A stretch of DNA of 64,000 bases from NCBI GenBank assembly GCA_035771175.1, contig CM069600.1, positions 2,633,501 to 2,697,500 of the forward strand, written 5' to 3'. Origin of the DNA: Paratinospora sagittata (Eukaryota > Streptophyta > Magnoliopsida > Ranunculales > Menispermaceae). Below, one piece after another: positions 1 to 12,700 of the stretch. Position 1 is the first letter of the stretch; every line of letters starts with the position of its first letter. A program made the translations under genes and the position numbers. A model generated the notes under the pieces. That model was not told where the DNA came from. It saw only the letters and a program-made list of their open reading frames with translations, and did not search any database.

Positions 1-733
1 AACATTCTGTGATGTTACTCGAATATAGCAGTGCAATTGTAGGCGAATTGCTAGTGCTAAGGTGATCATCCGAGTGAATGCAAGAATCCTAAGGTACTTA
101 CTGAGTGAAATGTCATTTGAGGGCCAAATACTCGGTGGAATTGAGTTAGATTGCTGAGACTAGAGTAATCTCACTTAAGGCTTTTCCATACCCACATGTA
201 AGAGCTTCCATCCTCACATGGAAGCGGTTTCATTGTGATTTGGCTTAAACAATCCTTGGATTTATTTCTATGAAGCTTAATAGATTTTTAGGGTTTTTCC
301 CTTGGTTTAAACCGATGTTTATTGCTTGGAGTTAGCTGTTGGAAGAATCTAGAGAAATTTTTGTTGAGCTCACACACATTGGCAGCATTTGCTCATTTTT
401 TTTTTCCAATAAAATAAGTAAATCGTACATTTTGCTAACAACCCTATGCTCGTACGACCCTTTTACACTTCCAAAACAATTGTCTAACTTCAATTCACAA
501 CTCCTTTGCTGAAATTCTTTTCTTTCCTAACAATAACCTTATTCTCTATTTTTTAGTTTATAAAACCTTGATTTCTCTAAGTATTTGAATAAGTCTCTTT
601 ATGTTGTTCTTGTCATTATATAGAACCTGCATTTAGTGCACTGTAGATCCTTTTAAAATGAACCCTCAATTGTCCTGTGTTGGTGTCTTTTCTATCTAAT
701 TTTAACTGAAACTACCTCTCCTTCTAATTGCAG
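1..733 (+). other. VPS53 intron (left part outside window)
   Basis: No exon was found here. The stretch ends in a pyrimidine-rich tract and TTGCAG just before the first visible VPS53 exon, so it is the 3' part of an upstream intron. I see no recognisable repeat or RNA gene in it. Confidence 0.7.
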
Positions 734-3700
734 TGTCAGCTGTTGAGCAACTTCAAGTGATGGCTTCAAAACGCCAATACAAGGAGGCAGCTGTACAGTT
801 GGAGGTAGAAGTATTTTTTATATTTCTTTTCTTCCCCCCCATCCGCTCCCCCCCTGAAGTACTTTTAGTTATATTTTCTGTTTCTCTTTTCTAGTTACAT
901 GAGATTCAGCATGTCTCAAGGGGTCTTCTCTCTAAGTTGGGTTTTTTAATATGAAATAATGATAGCATTAAAAGTTAAGGGTTATAAAGAAAAATAAATG
1001 CATGATCATCTGTTGCATGTCAATGATCAAGCTGATTCCTTGGTAGGGCTTGGAAAGTTATAAGGAATTTCATGCATTATAACTCCCTTACCCTAATTTT
1101 TTTCAAAAAGATTATTGTCAGTAAGTAAACAAAGAGGAAGTGGGAAAATAAGAAATAGTTGCGTGTGTGTGTGTGTATATACATAGATACATATATAAAG
1201 CAAAGAAGTGCACCATCAGGTTTTTATGTTCACCTTTGGAATATGTGACATTTTAAATTTTTTGAGAAGCAGATGCCTGTTAGCATAGTCTATAGATAAG
1301 CTTGTTGCAAATGAGAAGGAATCAAGTTGTTTGCTTGTATTTTCCTTTTCCTTGGATATGATCATTGCTGATTCTTATTTCTAATGTTTCATTAGATTGT
1401 TGGCATTTGAAAATTCTATCTTAATTAACAAAAAGATACTTGCATGTGAGGATGCTGAATCCGATTTACTAATACGATAATTGCTTTTTAGGCGGTAAAT
1501 CAATTATGCAGTCATTTTGAAGCCTATAGGGACGTGCCTAAGATTGTTGACCTCAGGGAAAAGTTCAAGAACATCAAACAAATACTCAAGTCTCATGTAT
1601 TCTCAGATTTCTCAAGGTATGCTGTCTTAGAAGTTTAATAGTTAATATACCACTTTTCTTGGTAGCACAGATTAGGCTTTCCATATATGAATGCAATTTA
1701 ATAATGAAAATATAAAATCTATGCCTTATACGTTTGTCTATTTATTATCTTAGGCATGTCTATCTGTCTTTTGTTGGTTCTACTTGATATTTTTAGTGAG
1801 ACATTTATGGAAAATTGTACGAGATTATGTCCAAGAACAAGGGGAAGCTTTGGTTTTATTTTTGTTGGCTTGTGATGCTTCTTCTTTTTCTACAGTGGGT
1901 TCTATATGGTAGTTCTTATATTTCCATTTTGAAGGTTGATTCTATCATCTTTTTTTTTCTTTTTTTCTTTTTGGGTTCTTTTCCAATAAAGCTTTGAACT
2001 TAGCAAGAAAAAAAGGATAAAGCATGAATTGTGATGATAATATTCGATATTTTTTAGATTAACCATGCTAATTGATTTCTATTAGCCTGAAATATGGTAT
2101 GGGAAGCTCTCTCCATCAACCTTTTGACGAAACTTCTTACTCTTGCTCTACATGTATTTCCCTTTTCATAGCTATTTAATTTGGACAAGTTAGGGAGCTA
2201 ATTATGACAATATTTGTGCACCTACTTTTCTTTGTGGCATATATTGGGCCTATATCTGTTAAAATTTTGTTTTATAAAGAGAGACCATATATAGATTGAT
2301 TGTTGCTTAAGAACTCTTTCTCTCTAAAGATGATGCTTAGACAGTTGACTGTGAAGCCATTTTGCCAATTGTTGCCCAAAGTGTTCTTCAATTTTTCAAT
2401 TCTCTATGTTAGGAGGGAAAAAAATGGTTAGTTTACATTTTAACTAATTTTCTTTTTCAACCATGTCTTATATATATTTTTTTTTATTCAAATATTTTGT
2501 TTTCTACCCTTACAACTTCGACCCTTTTACTCTTAAGTTTCTTCCTCTCTTTTTTTTTTGTTTTTATTTATTTATATGAAACAACTTTTTTTTTATTTAC
2601 ATAAATATACATATTCTTTATTTTATTTTAATCAATAAATAATAAAAATCACGTGTAACGCGTGTTCAAATACTAGCATATGATAAGAATTGATGAGATT
2701 TTATTAATAAAAGCAAAAAAAAAAACTAAAAAGGCCTGAAGAGAAGGGGCTGAGAAGGCTGCCATAGGCCCACAAAGAACTTAGATGCAAAATATTTCCC
2801 GAACCTCTCAGCCAGTCTGCTAGGCTATAGCCATTGGACAACTTGCTTGCCTCTGTCCAAGAAGAAACCATAATCCTAGACTACTCTTAAACATAGTTAG
2901 CCTCCTATGCACTTCATAAAAAATTCTTCTATTTTTGTTGTAAAATAAAATAATAAAGAGACACAAAGATGTAAAGTGGTTCGGCTCTATGGCCTATGTC
3001 CACGGGAGAAGAGAGGAGAATTCTTCTTATTCGTGATGATACCTCAATGGAGGAGCACCAAATAAATAGACTTACATAGTTGTTCACTGTATAATAACTT
3101 TTACAATTTCCATATCTTTTAGATATGGCAACTCCTAAAATAATTTTTCTTCTAAATGGTAACAACATAAATGGCAACGCAATCCCCCAAATTTCTCTCT
3201 TCTCCGCAGCACTCTCCCTCAAGCTGGTGAATAAAGATTTACCATTCCCAGCTTGGACACATTTGCTTGGAATGCAGTATGGCTTAACCCTTTAGTGAGC
3301 ACATTAGCAAGTTGATTATTGGTAGACACATATGGAGCACAAATCAACCCACTGTCAAGTTTTTCTTTAATGAAGTGTCTATCAATCTCGATATGCTTGG
3401 TTCGATCATGTTGAACTGGGTTATGAGCAATGCTTATTGCAGACTTATTGTCACAATAGAGTCTCATAGGGCCATCCCAGTGTATCTTCAAATCTGTCAA
3501 AATTATCTGCAACCATAATAGCTCACAAACCCCTTGTGCCATTGCTCGAAATTCTGCTTTAGCACTAGATCTTGCCACAACATTCTGCTTTTTACTTCGC
3601 CATGTCACCAAATTCCCACCAACAAACATACAGTATCTAGTAGTTGATCTTCTGTCAACTACTGAACCAGCATAGTCTGCGTCTGTATATGCTTCAAGAA

Positions 3701-6700
3701 CTACTCTTGTGTGTCGTTTAAATAAGATTCCCTGCCTTGGAGTCCCTGTAAGATACTGTAAGACACGGTTAACTGCTTGCAAATGAATATCTTTAGGGTT
3801 GTGCATGAACTGACTGATTACACTTACTGCATATGCAATATCAGGTCTCGTGTGAGAGAGATAAATGAGTCTCCCTACTAGTCTTTGATACATCTCCTTA
3901 TTGACAGTAGGTGCTTCTTCAGCTTCTCAAAGCTTATGATTGAGATCAATAGGTGTGGTTACTGGTTTGCATGCTAACTTCCCTGTTTCTTTAAGGAGAT
4001 CTGTGATGTACTTTTGTTGAGAAATAAAGATCCCCTGTTTGGAATGTGCTACTTCAATTCCAAGAAAGTACTTCAATCGTCCTAGATCCTTGATCTCGAA
4101 TTCTTTGGCCAGAGATTGTTTCGGGCTTTGTTTCTCATGCTTATCATTTCCAGTCATAATAATGTCATCTACATATACTATGCGCGTTGTAACTCCCCCT
4201 GATGGTGAGTGCTTATTGAATAATGTATGATCTCCTTGGCTCTGCTTATATCCCTTCTTTTTCATTACTCTGGCGAAGCGACCAAACCATGGTCTTGGAA
4301 ATTGTTTAAGTCCGTACAAGGCCTTTTTCAGTTTGCACACTTTACCAGTGGTTGTACAGCTTTCGAATCAAGAAGGAACCTCCATATAGATCTCTTCTTC
4401 CAGTTCTCTGTGAAGAAAAACATTTTTCACATCAAATTGTTGTAAATCTCAGTTGTAGTTGGCAGCTAAAGAGAGCAATACTCGAACCGTGTTTATCTTG
4501 GCAACCGGTGCAAATGTCTCCAAATAGTCCACACCATATGTCTGAGTGTACCCTTTTCGCTACTAATCTTGCCTTGTATCTCTCCAATGACCCATCTTCT
4601 CTGTACTTAACAGTATAAACCCATTTGCACCCCACGAGTTTCTTTCCGATAGGTAAATCAACTAACTCCCATGTTGCATTTTTTTCTAGGGCCTCCATTT
4701 CTACATTCATAGCTTGTTTCCAATCTTTGTTAGATAAAGCCTCGGATACTGATGTAGGAGTCTTGATATTGTTCAAACTGGTAAGGAAACTCTTATGGGT
4801 TGGTGAAAACTTCTCAAAGGAAACAACATGAGATAGTGGATACAAGGGACGCTTGGTGCATTCCCTGGTTCCCTTTCGAATGGCAATGGGTAGATCACTG
4901 TCAGGTTTAGAGGCTAAAAGATCATTGCTAGTTTCAGAGACTAATGGAATTTGTAAGGAGGGTTCAAAGCATGTTATGTCATTTGCAGGACTTGGTTCAG
5001 ATTCTTGAACTTGCGTCGGTTCAGGGACTGCAACTTTCTTCCTTGAGTACGTTTGTCCAATCATCCGATCCATTGGTTCATCATTTTGGTTATCAATGGG
5101 TTCAAAGAGGGTAGGAGAAGGGTAAAAAAAATCAAACAGACTCTGATCCTTGTTTTCCATAATGACACTCTCCCCCTGAAGAAAAAGAGCTGAAAAATAG
5201 GGCTCATGTTCACAGAAAGTGACATCGGCAGAGACAGAATTTCTTTGATGGCGGATGATAACATTTATATCCTTTTTGAGTTGAGGAGTATCCTACAAAG
5301 ACACACTTGCGAGCTCTGGGGTCCAACTTCCCCCTGTTAGGTTGGTGAACATGGACAAATGATACACACCCAAATATCTTAGGTATAAGATTATTGGAGA
5401 TTTTGAGCTTAGGGTAAAATTTACAGAGCTTTTCCATAGGACTTTTGAAACCAAGGGTCCGGGATGGTATATGGTTAATAAGGTGTGTTGCAATAAGGAC
5501 AACTTCCCCCAATAGGACTTGGGCATATTATTCTGAAATAAAAAGGCTCGGGTTGTATCAAGCAGGTGGCCATTTTTTCTTTCAACAACTCCATTTTGTT
5601 GTGGGGTGCGAACACAAGATGATTCATGAAGGATCTCCTCGTTTTGAAAGTAATTGATCAAGGTTTGATTAAAATAGTCTCTTGTATTGTCAGATTGAAA
5701 TCTCTTGATTTTTGCACCAAACTGTGTGTGTACCATGTTATGGAAGGTAGGAAGAACAAAGCTCACATCGGATTTTTGTTTCAGTGAGAACATCCACGAG
5801 ACTCTAGTACAGTCATCAATGAAAGACACAAACCATCATGCTCCAGAAACATTAGGTATTGGAGAGGGACCCCAAATATCACTATGAATGAGATCAAAAG
5901 GATCTGAACTTCTTTCATTACTAAGTGGAAAAGATATACGTTTGTGTTTTGCTAGTTCACACACGTCACAATGAAAATCTTCAACATCTAGAGATTTAAA
6001 CAAAACAGGAAACATGATTTTAAGGGTTCGAAAAGAAGGATGACCAAGGCGGCGATGATGAAGCCGTAACTTTTCTTTATTGGAAAAATTGTGCTCGGAG
6101 AGAAATGAAGTGTTACTTTTGATAGGAGGTACTGGTGTCTCAAGGTAATACAACCCGTCTTGTTCCTTAGCACGCCCAATCATCGTCCCCAAGTCCTAGT
6201 CCTAAAATACACAGTAAGTAGGGAAGACAGTTACATTACAACTCAGATCATGGGTTAGTTTTTGAATAGAGATAAGATTAGTAGATAGTTTAGGAACATG
6301 AAGAATATTTCTGAGTGTAAGGGTGGGGCTGATGTGAACATCACCTATACCAGCAACTGTGGTTAAAGATCCATCAGCTGCGACTATTTTTCGACTACTA
6401 GGACAGGGATTGTAGGTATGAAACATAGTGGGGGAATTGGTCATGTGATCAGTAGCACCAAAATCTATATACCAAGAGTTAGCAAAAGACTTATTCGAGA
6501 CTTTAAATCCAATAGAAATAGGAAATTTACTTGAATGTGCCAATGAACAGGTACCTGAGAGTTTGTCCAGTGTGCCAAGCAAAGATTTCAATCTTTCAAT
6601 GTCGTTTTGGCTGAATCCTACTGGCACTGGGGAGTTTGCAACTGTTTGTTTAGTAGACAGATGTGCATGTCCACTGGTCTTCTGCTGTCCTCCTTTGTAG

Positions 6701-9700
6701 CCCCATTCTTTACTAGAAGTTGAAGGCTTGCCATGAAGTTTCCAACACTTCTCCCTGGTATGTTTAGCCTTCTGACAATAAGTACACCTTAGATTGTCCC
6801 TATTGTCTCGATTTGGGACCTTTGATGATTCAGCTCACGGAGTGTTTGTCTTCTGATCATTTCCCCGATTGGCAACCATAGCTGAGCCTTTCATCTTCTG
6901 AGGTGTGAGCATAACACTTCTTTTGCTTTCTTCAGTTCGGATAGCAGAGATAGTCTCATTCAGAGTTGACAATTCTTTGCTGAGAGTCTGAACTCTCACT
7001 TGATCAAACTCTGCATTGAGTCCATCCAAGAAGTCATACACCCGATCCTTCTCAATGTAGTTTTTTAGAACTACAGCATCTGCAGGGCATTTAGTCTCAA
7101 TGCACCTATAATGGTCAAGCTCCTACCAGAGATTCTTCAATACATTGGCATATTCTGTGACCGTCATGTTGTCTTGTTTTGTTGTTCCAACTTTCACTTT
7201 GATCTCATACACTTGGGCTGCATCATGGGCCTTAGAGTATGTCTGATGAATGGCATCCTAAATGTCTTTGGCGGTAGTTAGAAACATGCATGTATCACTA
7301 ATATTTGGCGTCATTGAATTCCACAGCCGCGCCATTATAGAAGTATCTTCGTTATCCCACGCTATAAACTTAGGATCTCTAGGTGTAGGTCCAATGCCCA
7401 AAAGATGACTCAATTTCCCTTTGTCTTTTAAAAAGGTACGCACCAGCTGAGACCACTTCAAATAATTCTTTCCATCAAGTCTGTATGCTGCCTGAATGTT
7501 TGGTAGTTCCCCTTTGTCCGTTTTTTCAACTGCTTCTTCAGTCTGCATCGTTTTGGAAGTAACTGACATTTTTTTTTTCTTTTCCTTTATTTTTATTTTT
7601 TTACTAAAAAGGGAAACAAAGAGAGACGAAGATCTGAAAGAAGAAAGAAGAAAGAAGAAGAAGACGCGAGATGAGAGAAGAAGAAGAAAGAAGGGAAGGA
7701 AGATGACTTGAAAGAGGAAGATGCAGGCGACGATACAGGCGCGAAGAAGACGCAAGTACAGTTGCGAAGGGGTTCCGCGATCTGTGAGCAGCAACACAGC
7801 AACAGACGAATCAAAGCAGCAACCGTGATACGATAACGTTGATGGTGCTAATGGTAGGGTTCCGGGACTGCGACGGCGAGATCAGTCGCACGAACCAAAG
7901 ACAACACAAACCATTCGTGCGAACCAGCAACAACAGATGAGGGCAAAGGGTGCGAACAAGTCGCATGAACCAGAGAGCAACGGCGTCGGTGTGTAGCAAC
8001 GATGGCGTGCAACGGCGTAGTTGGAAACAGTAGGTTCCGACGAGATGATGTATGCACGATGAAGGCATTGGCGGTTAGGGATTTCACAGCGATAAATAGC
8101 AGCGGCAAAAAAAAAAAAATTGGCGGTGAAGATGATGAAACAGCAACGGTGATGAAGGCCGACACAAAAGATTTCGGTGATGAAGGCCAAAAAAAAAATT
8201 ATGATCCTAACGCTCTGATACCATGTTGTAAAATAAAATAATAAAGAGACACAGAGATGTAACGTGGTTCGGCTCTATGGCCTACGTCCACGGGAGAAGA
8301 GAGGAGAATTCTTCTTATTCGTGATGATACCTCAATGGAGGAACACCAAATAAATAGACTTACAGAGTTGTTCATTGTATAGTAACTTTTACAATTTCAG
8401 TATCTTTTAGATATGACAACTCCTAAAAACAAATTTTCCTCTAAATGGTAACACAATAAATGGCAACGCAATCCCCCAAATGTCTCTCTTCTCCGCAACA
8501 ATTTCTTTCCCATCAAGGTCCAAATACACCATATTGAAGCTAAGATTCCAATAAGTTTTAGAAATATCTATGGCACCTAAGGTAGCTTCTTGTGAATAAG
8601 GACATGCCATGTTATTGATTCTTGAAACAATGTCATATTTTGCTTATCCAAAAGAATTCTATATTAACCAAGGGGGGGTTGCTGTGACAGTTAGGAACTT
8701 GCCTCAAGAAGCGAGAGTTCTGAGTTTGAATTCCACTCCAAGCGGGCTACCCCCCATAGAGCTCTCAGTGAGCAAGGATAAGGAGGTTCACACACACCTC
8801 AAGGGACTTGTTGGGTGCTCTAAGAGGTCTATATAGCCTATAACCTTGAATAATAGTAATAATAAATTAATAATAATAAAAGAGAATGCCTTATTAAAAT
8901 GGGAAAAAAATGTTGCTATTTACATTCTACTAATTCTAAAAGTTATGTTCGCCTTGTTTGTTAGTGCTTTATCTCTGACAAATGAAGATTTGCATTATAT
9001 TAAGATTACTTCATGTTGGCTAGGATTTGTGGTGGATTAACATCATCCTAGATTTATGGAGATACCTCTATGATTATTTAACAATTAACATTAAATAATT
9101 AATATTGCTGCATGTCTTTCCCACACATCTCAGAATTTGGATATTAGAAATGCTGTTGATGCAATCTTGAAGACCTTGTTTTTTTGGTATTTCGTAAGAT
9201 TTATTCTTGCTTAAAACCTTTAATTGGGAATCCTTACTCCAAAATTCAGCTAGTTGGATTCAATTGTTTGAAATATGATATTCCCGGAGTTTGATGCATA
9301 TGATGACATATGATCCACAAAATGTTCAAATAATGATTTGCTTGCCCTTTTATGCCTGTGATGCCAATTTTTTAAATATATGCCTTTGGCACTCAAATGA
9401 GATCATGGTTTATTGCTTAAATTGTTACTAGGATTTGTAAAATTTGAGTCACTCACATGATCATTTTAAGTTTGTAATGCTTTTTTTTTGTGCATTTGTT
9501 TATTGTTGTGCATTTGTTATTAATGTGTCAGCTTGTTGTTTATTATTTATAGTTATGAATTGGCATGTAGCCATCACTAAAATAATGCAGAATAAATACA
9601 TACATACATATATACATAGTTACATAAATAGACGTGTGTGTGTGTGTGTGTGTGTGTGTTTATTCTGGACTTTGAATTTGAAAACTTTGTTTTCACAGCT

Positions 9701-12700
9701 TAGGTACGGGGAAAGAGACAGAGGAAACTAATTTACTGCAGCAGTTATCTGATGCTTGCCTTGTTGTTGATGCACTGGAGCCATCTGTGAGGGAACAGTT
9801 GGTCAAAAACTTTTGCCAGAGGGAGCTTACATCCTATCAACAGATCTTTGAAGGAGCTGGTTAGTATGATGATTGTCTTGGAAGTGCTTTAATTCATGAA
9901 CTATGTATGAGGCTCACCTCCTTGTTTTGGAATTTCTTCATAAATCTACTAGAACTGGCAAAATTGGATAAAACGGAAAGAAGATATGCATGGATTAAGC
10001 GGCGACTGCGAACAAATGAAGAGATCTGGAAAATCTTTCCTTCTTCATGGCATGTTGCATATTTGCTTTGTATCCAGTTCTGCAAGTTGACAAGGTTAGC
10101 TGTCTTTACTTTTATATTTGTGTTTGTATTAAAGATGCTCTTCTCAAGCATTCTATTGATTGTGATTTGCATACATACAAATTGAACCATACTAGCCACT
10201 TTGTATTGAAGGCATTACATTTATCAATTGCTGCTAGCAATACTTCTGAGAGCATTCCAGTTGCAAGGGAACACTTCTTAGAATGGATTCTAACCATCAT
10301 GAGAAAGGGTGATAATGAGATCCTTTCCATGGTCTGTTCTGACTTGCGGATGGGATTTATCTGGTTCCTAAGTAGGATGAATCCTAATTATTTGGAGTTG
10401 AATAAACTTTATCATCATTTGGACTTTCTTAACTTTAGTAGAAATCATCCACTTTAATCCGTAACCTTATTGGGCTTTCCATGCTTGGTTTTTGGTGTTA
10501 AATACTTGCATCTCTTCGACAAACATAGTGGTTTGTTCCCTAAGCAAGTTTATAAGCTTCCTATTGATCATATTAATCGAAGTGTTTACATTTAACCATG
10601 TGATATATATGTTTCTGTGTGAGTATGTTCTTGTTTTTAAATAAAGCTTGTATGTTGAAGTTCAAGGGACCTTTTTTTTTTTTTTTTTGGAACAAGAAAC
10701 AAAGTTATATTGTATTATGTATTTTGTAAAGCTGTACAACCAAAATTACAAATAGAAGGAGATGCCCAAGCATTAAAAGGGCATACAGTCCAGAATAGGA
10801 CCCCATCCCCTAAGCCAATTCCCCTAGAGTGTAACCCTTGGCTAGTTTACTTGCGCTAACCCATAGCGATGCAAGGAAGAAGGATGAATCCCATACCCCT
10901 TCTGCGTCTCTTTCTTGATCATCAAAAGTACAATTGTTCCTCTCTTTCCATGTTGCCCAAACCACTGCAAATACAATTACTCTCCAGCACTCCCGCCTGC
11001 CTCTTAAGGATGGTTTATCTTGTGGAAAGCTCCAAAGGCTAGCCTCGTTTGGGAGTGTTTCCCATTGAAGAATGTTCCTCCATCTCCTCCAAATGTCTTT
11101 TGTAAACATGCATTCAGTAAAAATATGATTACTGGATTCAGCCTCTTGTTTGCGCAAACAACACCAGCTTGGAGAAATAGCCAGAAGTTCAAGGGGCCTT
11201 TAACAAAGATATGTCGAATGGCTTGGAAAGTTGAATGTTGGAAGGTATTTTGCTAGAGGAGGATTCTGAAGAATATTTCACATAGTTAGTTAATTTGGGA
11301 GGACTGGAAAATATTGCAGCAATCATGGCTTTACATGTTTATCAAACATGCTATCGTCTTGATCTTTTGACATTTAACATTTTAACCTATCATAGAATTG
11401 AAATTAAAAAACATGAACTGTGGAAAAAAAATTTCATTCCACTCATATGATACTGGTTTTATTGCAAAACTTTACATTTTAGTTGGCATGTTGATTCATG
11501 TGGCATCAAAACTGGCCAGCCTGATTCTCAAAGTTGAAATTTAAACTTTTGTGTTGACCCTGTGATGATTTTCATTGGTGATTATCAATGAGGTTAAAGC
11601 TTAATATTTGTTCATTGGTGAAAAACTTGGAGCTTGGAAATGAATGGCTATTGCTATTAACTGAATACGTGTAACAGTCATCAATGGGCTTCCCTCTTTG
11701 TTTCTAATTTTCTTTGCTTCTTAGCATGTTGAGTTTCTGCTTGGTCTCCCTTGTATAGTTGTATGTTCAATTTATTATCTATAAAAAGAAGGAAAAAAGG
11801 AAAAAAAGATAAGCAAGCAAAGAAGAGAATTAATTATCGATTCTAACCTTATTTATGTAGTTAGGAAAAGGATTTATTGAGTTGAGTATTCTAACTTAAT
11901 GTATTTAGCCAATCTGAATATTGTATCTACAATCTTCTCAAAAATATTGTATCTACAAAATTTCAATCATTGAAATTATGAAACTGTGCTTATTAAGAAA
12001 ATAAATTGAAAATTGTGGTTACATTTTCTTTATTTAAAAAAAAGGCGTGCCTAGTGCATGAAGCTCCTACCATTGCGGGGTTTAGGGAGGGACGATGTCC
12101 ACAGCCTCACTTCCATAATGAAGGGGCTGTTTTCGAATTGGAATCTGTGTCCATATCACATTTTCTTTATTTGATAAGCAAAAACATTATGTTTATAAAG
12201 AAAAGGGTCAGAAGTTTTTGTCAATCCTTAATCGAAGCATGGTACAATAGTTTGTCTCTAAATCTTGTAGGTTGCTCAAACTAGTAAGAAACATTAGAAA
12301 TTTATTTCTCTTTTCACCTTATTGATATAACTCGTTGATTCTCTGGATGTAAGTTTTCACGTATGGTTCTTGTATGTGCAGAACGCAACTTGTAGATATC
12401 CTTGATAATCTCAAAGAGAAGCCTGATGTTGGGACATTATTATTGGTAAGTATTTTACACATTTATATGAATTGCTAAATGCTTGCATGTATTTCAAAGA
12501 CACAATTTTGTATGCTGTGTAGTGTGTATTGTTCAATCTGCTTAGGAAAAGCACTAGGAAAAGAAGTGCAATCTCAGCTCGTCAACGAGACCTAGCTCTA
12601 ATATCTACTATGGTGAACATACTGGATGTAGTATCTCATTTGATAATTATGCTGAGGCACACTCTTAGACGGCAACCCTTACTGAAATTTCATAAACTTA

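Larger units (their letters stand above)
2936..8500 (-). mobile_element. Copia (Ty1-copia) LTR retrotransposon, decayed
   Basis: Two direct repeats of about 277 bp (2936-3211 and 8224-8500), both TG...CA, bound the element. Its flanks are atttt (2931-2935) and atttc (8501-8505), a 5-bp target duplication with one mismatch. On the minus strand the primer-binding site TGGTATCAGAGC lies directly inside the right LTR (8223 downward), complementary to initiator tRNA-Met as in most plant Copia. A polypurine tract, CTTGAGGGAGAG, abuts the left LTR. The gag-pol order, with integrase before reverse transcriptase, is that of Copia. The LTRs differ at roughly 18-20 positions (about 93% identical by eye), so the insertion is not recent. 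Confidence 0.95.
2690..8620 (-). mobile_element. LINE-like 3' tail interrupted by the Copia element
   Basis: On the minus strand, 8501-8620 followed by 2935-2690 reads as one low-copy stretch that resembles the 3' untranslated end of a plant LINE: short stop-rich reading frames ending in a T-rich/poly-A-like tail (poly-T/A around 2700-2725). The Copia element splits it. Identification rests on style only; no protein motif remains. Confidence 0.3.
1617..9698 (+). other. VPS53 giant intron 2 (8.1 kb)
   Basis: This intron separates exons ending FSDFS and beginning LGTGKETEE. It begins GTATGC and ends TTTCACAG. More than two thirds of it is a Copia element, flanked by a LINE-like tail and a SINE. 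The remaining left part (1617-2640) is AT-rich with no further recognisable feature. A GT/AT microsatellite lies near 9630-9660. Confidence 0.85.

Noticed and set aside
7258..8241. Several open frames on both strands near the Copia right end
   Set aside because: They are leader and LTR-adjacent sequence; only the MSVTSK gag frame from 7569 is real.
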